NCBI GenBank assembly: GCA_004296785.1
Contig: SCVU01000027.1
Location: forward strand, 1 to 6,817
Reading direction: 5' to 3'
DNA length: 6,817 bases
Source of the DNA: Planctomycetota bacterium
GTDB taxonomy: Bacteria > Planctomycetota > UBA1135 > GCA-002686595
Both the position numbers and the translations under genes were made by a program. How positions within the stretch are numbered: position 1 is the first letter of the stretch; every line of letters begins with the position of its first letter. Below the pieces are notes generated by a model. The model had not been told where the DNA came from. It saw only the letters and a list, made by a program, of their open reading frames with translations, and did not search any database. This document shows positions 4,127 to 6,817 of the stretch, piece by piece.

Positions 4127-6382
4127 CTAGCCGGCCTCGACCCGCACGTGCGCGTTGTAGTCGGGGACGCCGCCCTCGGGATCGACGCGGCCGTGCGCGA
4201 GCAGCCCGTTGAGCTCCGGCCAGTGCCCCTGCAGCGTGCCGCGCGCGACCTCGGCCAGGAACACGCGGCCGCGGTAGCTGCCGAGCTCGTTGCGCAGCAC
4301 GATCGGCTGGTCGGCCGCGAGGCCGAGCGCGCGCGCGTCTTCGGGGTGCATGAACACGTGGTCGCGGTCCGCGCCGGTCAGGCCGTCGCGCTCGCGCTGC
4401 ACCATCGAGTTGAACTGCTTGCCGCGCCGCGTCGCGAGCACGAAGCCGTCGCGCGCGCTCCAGGCCGCCGCGCGCGCCGCGCCGAGCCCCGGCGGCCGCG
4501 CGGGCACGAGTCGCGCGCGCCCGTCGGGCGTGCGGAAGCGCCGCTGTGCGCACAGGTGCCGGCCCCCCCACTGGAACTGGTCGCCGCGCCGCGCGAGCGC
4601 GGCGATGCCGGCGTAGTCGGGCACGCAGCGCTCGATGTCGGCGCGGATCGCCGGGCCGCCGTCCAGGCGCAGCGCCGCGCGCGCGCCGGGCCGCACCGCC
4701 TCGGCGAACTCGACCAGCATGCGCCACTCCGAGCGCGTGTCGCCGATGCGCTCGCCCGACAGCTCGGGCGAGAAGATCACGCGCCGCTCGGTCGAGGTCT
4801 CGGTGCCGCCGCCCTCCTGCTCGTAGCGCGTGCGCGACGGCAGCACGTACACGACCTCGCCCGGCTCGGCGAGCATCTGCGTCGTCACGACGATGTCGCA
4901 GTGCACGCGCAGTCCGATGCGCGACAGCGCGACCGCGACGCGCTCGGGCTCCGGCAGCGTCTCGAGGAAGTTGCCGCCGATGCAGTAGAACGCGTCGAGC
5001 TCGCCGCGCCCGGCCGCCTCGAGCTGGTCGACCGTGCTCGCGCCCTTCCACTCCGGCACGGCGAAGCCCCACTGCTCGGACAGGCGCGCGGCCGCGGCCG
5101 CGTCGATCGACACGCCGCCGGGGAACACGCTCGCGTAGCAGCCCATCTCGGCGCCGCCCTGCACGCCCGAGTGCCCGCGGATCGGCATCAGGCCGCAGCC
5201 GTCGCGCCCGACCCACTCGCGCAGCAGACCGAGGTTCGCGATCGCGCGCACCGTGTCGGCGCCGTGCTCGTGCTGCGTGATCCCCATCGACCACACGAGC
5301 ACGCCGCGCTCGGCGCGCGCGAGCTCGTCGACGAACGCCTCGAGCTCCTCGCGCGACACGCCGGCCAGCGCGAGCAGCTCGTCGAGCGGCTGCGCGGCGA
5401 GCGCGGCCTCGAACTCCGCGCGCCCGCCGACCGCGTGCGCGAGGAACTCGTGCGCGACGGCGCCGCGCTCGAGCAGCCGCTTCGCGGCGGCGTTGAGGAA
5501 CGCGAGATCGCCGCCGATCTTGACCAGCACCGTGCGATCGGACATCTGCGTGCCGAACAGCGCCGAGCTCGGCGACGAAGGCACCCAGTAGCGCTGCATG
5601 CCCGGCTCGCGGAACGCGTTCACGCACACGACGCGCGCGCCGCGCGCGCGCGCCTGCTCGAGGTACTTCATCGCCACCGGCTGATCGTTGGCCGGGTTCG
5701 AGCCGAGGAAGACGATCAGATCCGCCTCGTACCAATCGCGGTACGAGCACGTCGTCGCGGCCTCGCCGATGGTCGACTTGAGGCCCGCGCCGCTCGGGCT
5801 GTGGCACAGCCGCGCCGAGTTGTCGACGTTGTTCGAGCCGAGGTAGCGCAGCACTTTCTGCGCGGTGTAGTAGACCTCGTTCGTGATGCCGCGGCTCGTG
5901 ACGAAGAGCCCGACGCGGCGCGGATCCGCCGCGCGCCAGCGCGCGCCGACGTCGGCCCACAGCTCGTCCCAGCCGACGCGCGTGAAGCCGCGCTCGCCGC
6001 GGCGGCGCCGCAGCGGACACGGGATGCGGCCGAGCGCGCGCAGCTCCTTCGAACTGTGCGCCGACAGCGCCGCGACGTCGGCCAGGCGCGCCGGATCGAG
6101 CGGCCCCATCGTGTTCAGCGACAGCAGATTCAAGCGCACGAGGCACAGGTGCGTGCCGTCGATCGTCCAGTCGCGCAGACCGCTCGTGCCGAGCGCGCAG
6201 CCGTCGCACACGCCCTGGTTCAGCACCTTCCACGCCCACGGCAGCGCGCGGCGGTTCTCCCACGCGATGCGCAGCATCTCGAGGAAGTGGTGCGGCTTCT
6301 GCTCGCCGAGCCCGAACGGGACCCACGAGTGGCGGCGCGCGCGGTTCTCCCGCGCCGGCGGACGCGTCGACGATGTGGTCAC
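4127..6382 (-). CDS. FdhF/YdeP-family molybdopterin oxidoreductase
   Basis: 751 residues from GTG 6382 to TAG 4127, a typical length for the FdhF/YdeP (TIGR01701-like) formate-dehydrogenase-related family. An N-terminal WVPFGLGEQKPHH and NQGVCDGCALG (C59, C62) lead into the catalytic domain. SARLCHSPSGAGLKSTIGE has C193-H194 at the position of Sec140-His141 of E. coli formate dehydrogenase H. IRGHSGVQGGAEMG (R402) resembles its Arg333 region. A C-terminal molybdopterin-dinucleotide-binding domain (about 640-751) includes FNSMVQRERDGL and HVFMHPEDARALGL. The N-terminal cluster site is incomplete compared with CxxCxxxC...C: C59, C62 and possibly C80 remain, so a [4Fe-4S] cluster is doubtful. 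No Tat signal is seen, so a cytoplasmic location is likely. YdeP relatives are implicated in acid resistance but their reaction is unproven, so formate should not be assumed. The GTG start is the upstream-most reasonable one and has only a weak ribosome site. It begins 36 nt after the preceding minus-strand gene. Confidence 0.92.
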   Translation of the reverse strand: MTTSSTRPPARENRARRHSWVPFGLGEQKPHHFLEMLRIAWENRRALPWAWKVLNQGVCDGCALGTSGLRDWTIDGTHLCLVRLNLLSLNTMGPLDPARLADVAALSAHSSKELRALGRIPCPLRRRRGERGFTRVGWDELWADVGARWRAADPRRVGLFVTSRGITNEVYYTAQKVLRYLGSNNVDNSARLCHSPSGAGLKSTIGEAATTCSYRDWYEADLIVFLGSNPANDQPVAMKYLEQARARGARVVCVNAFREPGMQRYWVPSSPSSALFGTQMSDRTVLVKIGGDLAFLNAAAKRLLERGAVAHEFLAHAVGGRAEFEAALAAQPLDELLALAGVSREELEAFVDELARAERGVLVWSMGITQHEHGADTVRAIANLGLLREWVGRDGCGLMPIRGHSGVQGGAEMGCYASVFPGGVSIDAAAAARLSEQWGFAVPEWKGASTVDQLEAAGRGELDAFYCIGGNFLETLPEPERVAVALSRIGLRVHCDIVVTTQMLAEPGEVVYVLPSRTRYEQEGGGTETSTERRVIFSPELSGERIGDTRSEWRMLVEFAEAVRPGARAALRLDGGPAIRADIERCVPDYAGIAALARRGDQFQWGGRHLCAQRRFRTPDGRARLVPARPPGLGAARAAAWSARDGFVLATRRGKQFNSMVQRERDGLTGADRDHVFMHPEDARALGLAADQPIVLRNELGSYRGRVFLAEVARGTLQGHWPELNGLLAHGRVDPEGGVPDYNAHVRVEAG

Positions 6383-6418
6383 GCGCTCACGTTAGCAACC
6401 CGCCGCGCGCGCCGCGTT

Positions 6419-6817
6419 TCAGAAATCGCCGCCGGCCTGCCGCGACAGCGAGAGGAACGCGCGCAGCACTTCGGCGTGGCGGCGCTTCGCCAGGCCCCAC
6501 GCTTCCGCGCGGCGCGCGAGGTCGATGCGCCCCTCGGCGACGAAGCGGTGCGCGAAGCGCTCGTACCAGCGCGCGACCGTCTCCTCGGCGTCGACGCAGA
6601 TGCGCAGCGCGAAGCGCAGCCCGAGGAACACCGTCATCACGGCGATCAGCGCCGACGCGATCGCGCGCCGGCGACTGCGCTCGGGCGCGTCGACCGACAA
6701 CTCGGCGAGCAGCTGGCGCAGTTGCGAGATCTGCAGCTCGGTGTCGCGCGCGAGCTCGGCGAGCACCGCCGCGAACTCCGGCTCGCGCGCGCGCCGCGCG
6801 AGCCACGGATAGAGCGA
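6419..6817 (-). CDS. Hypothetical helical protein, N-terminus beyond the window
   Basis: The frame is open from the right edge and ends at TGA 6419, giving the last 132 residues. A GTG at 6766 is possible as a start, but coding-like sequence (YPWLARRAREPEF) continues upstream to the edge, so I treat the gene as partial. The sequence is almost wholly alpha-helical: ARDTELQISQLRQLLAEL, then ALIAVMTVFLGLRFAL, then DAEETVARWYERFAHRFV, then ARRAEAWGLAKRRHAEVLRA. The rhythm resembles ferritin-like four-helix proteins (E..Y/W..F in one helix and a late H), but the paired ExxH metal motif is replaced by KRRH, so metal binding is doubtful. The hydrophobic helix could alternatively be a single membrane segment. 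I do not recognise a family with confidence. It lies 36 bp before the oxidoreductase gene in the same direction. Confidence 0.6.
   Translation of the reverse strand, partial: SLYPWLARRAREPEFAAVLAELARDTELQISQLRQLLAELSVDAPERSRRRAIASALIAVMTVFLGLRFALRICVDAEETVARWYERFAHRFVAEGRIDLARRAEAWGLAKRRHAEVLRAFLSLSRQAGGDF

Noticed and set aside
5630..5652. Run of CG/GC dinucleotides as a Z-DNA or simple-repeat element
   Set aside because: It lies in the oxidoreductase coding sequence where Arg-Ala codons (QARARGAR) explain it, and similar runs occur throughout the window.
4074..6326. 750-residue minus-strand frame overlapping the oxidoreductase gene
   Set aside because: It is the shifted frame of the FdhF/YdeP gene, is extremely Arg/Ala-rich and has no recognisable domain.

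Overview
This is a very GC-rich window (third codon positions are almost all G or C) from an unidentified bacterium. The gene content fits a myxobacterial or other 'deltaproteobacterial'/Binatota-like soil or marine lineage: an FG-GAP/ASPIC-UnbV protein, a GbsR/MarR regulator, a YdeP-type molybdopterin oxidoreductase and a probable selenoprotein. Taxonomy is inferred from style only. No RNA genes, insertion sequences or CRISPR arrays were found.

Layout. Positions 2-259 (+) hold the C-terminal end of an ASPIC/UnbV-domain protein that enters from the left edge. Everything else reads on the minus strand. Going from right to left: the C-terminal part of an unrecognised helical protein (6817-6419); a FdhF/YdeP-family molybdopterin oxidoreductase (6382-4127); and, after a 62-bp gap with an AT-rich inverted repeat, a compact gene series. 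That series is a GbsR/MarR regulator (4064-3519), a TIGR01777-type NAD(P)-binding epimerase (3505-2624), a DUF2071-like protein (2627-1722), a three-helix membrane protein (1725-1321), a DCC/DUF393 thiol-disulfide protein (1317-898) and an AhpD/carboxymuconolactone-decarboxylase-like peroxidase (853-275). Two junctions overlap by ATGA, others are 3 and 13 nt apart, and the last is 44 nt, so this looks like one operon under its own first-gene repressor.

The most interesting object is the last gene. Two short reading frames (853-608 and 607-275) are one 192-residue gene interrupted by a single in-frame TGA at 610-608. That TGA sits exactly where the family has the second Cys of its CxxC redox site (C-H-Y-U). 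Starting 16 nt after it is a perfect 8-bp hairpin with a 6-nt loop carrying G-U, at the spacing known for bacterial SECIS elements. The codons in and just after the hairpin break the gene's otherwise strict G/C third-position habit. The best reading is a selenocysteine-containing AhpD-like peroxidase that ordinary gene callers would split in two or truncate.

How the genes may work together: a Sec/Cys peroxidase, a CxxC thiol-disulfide protein, an NAD(P)-binding epimerase-like enzyme, a DUF2071 protein and a small membrane protein under a GbsR-type sensor suggest a stress- or redox-responsive module of unknown substrate. This is inference from co-location.
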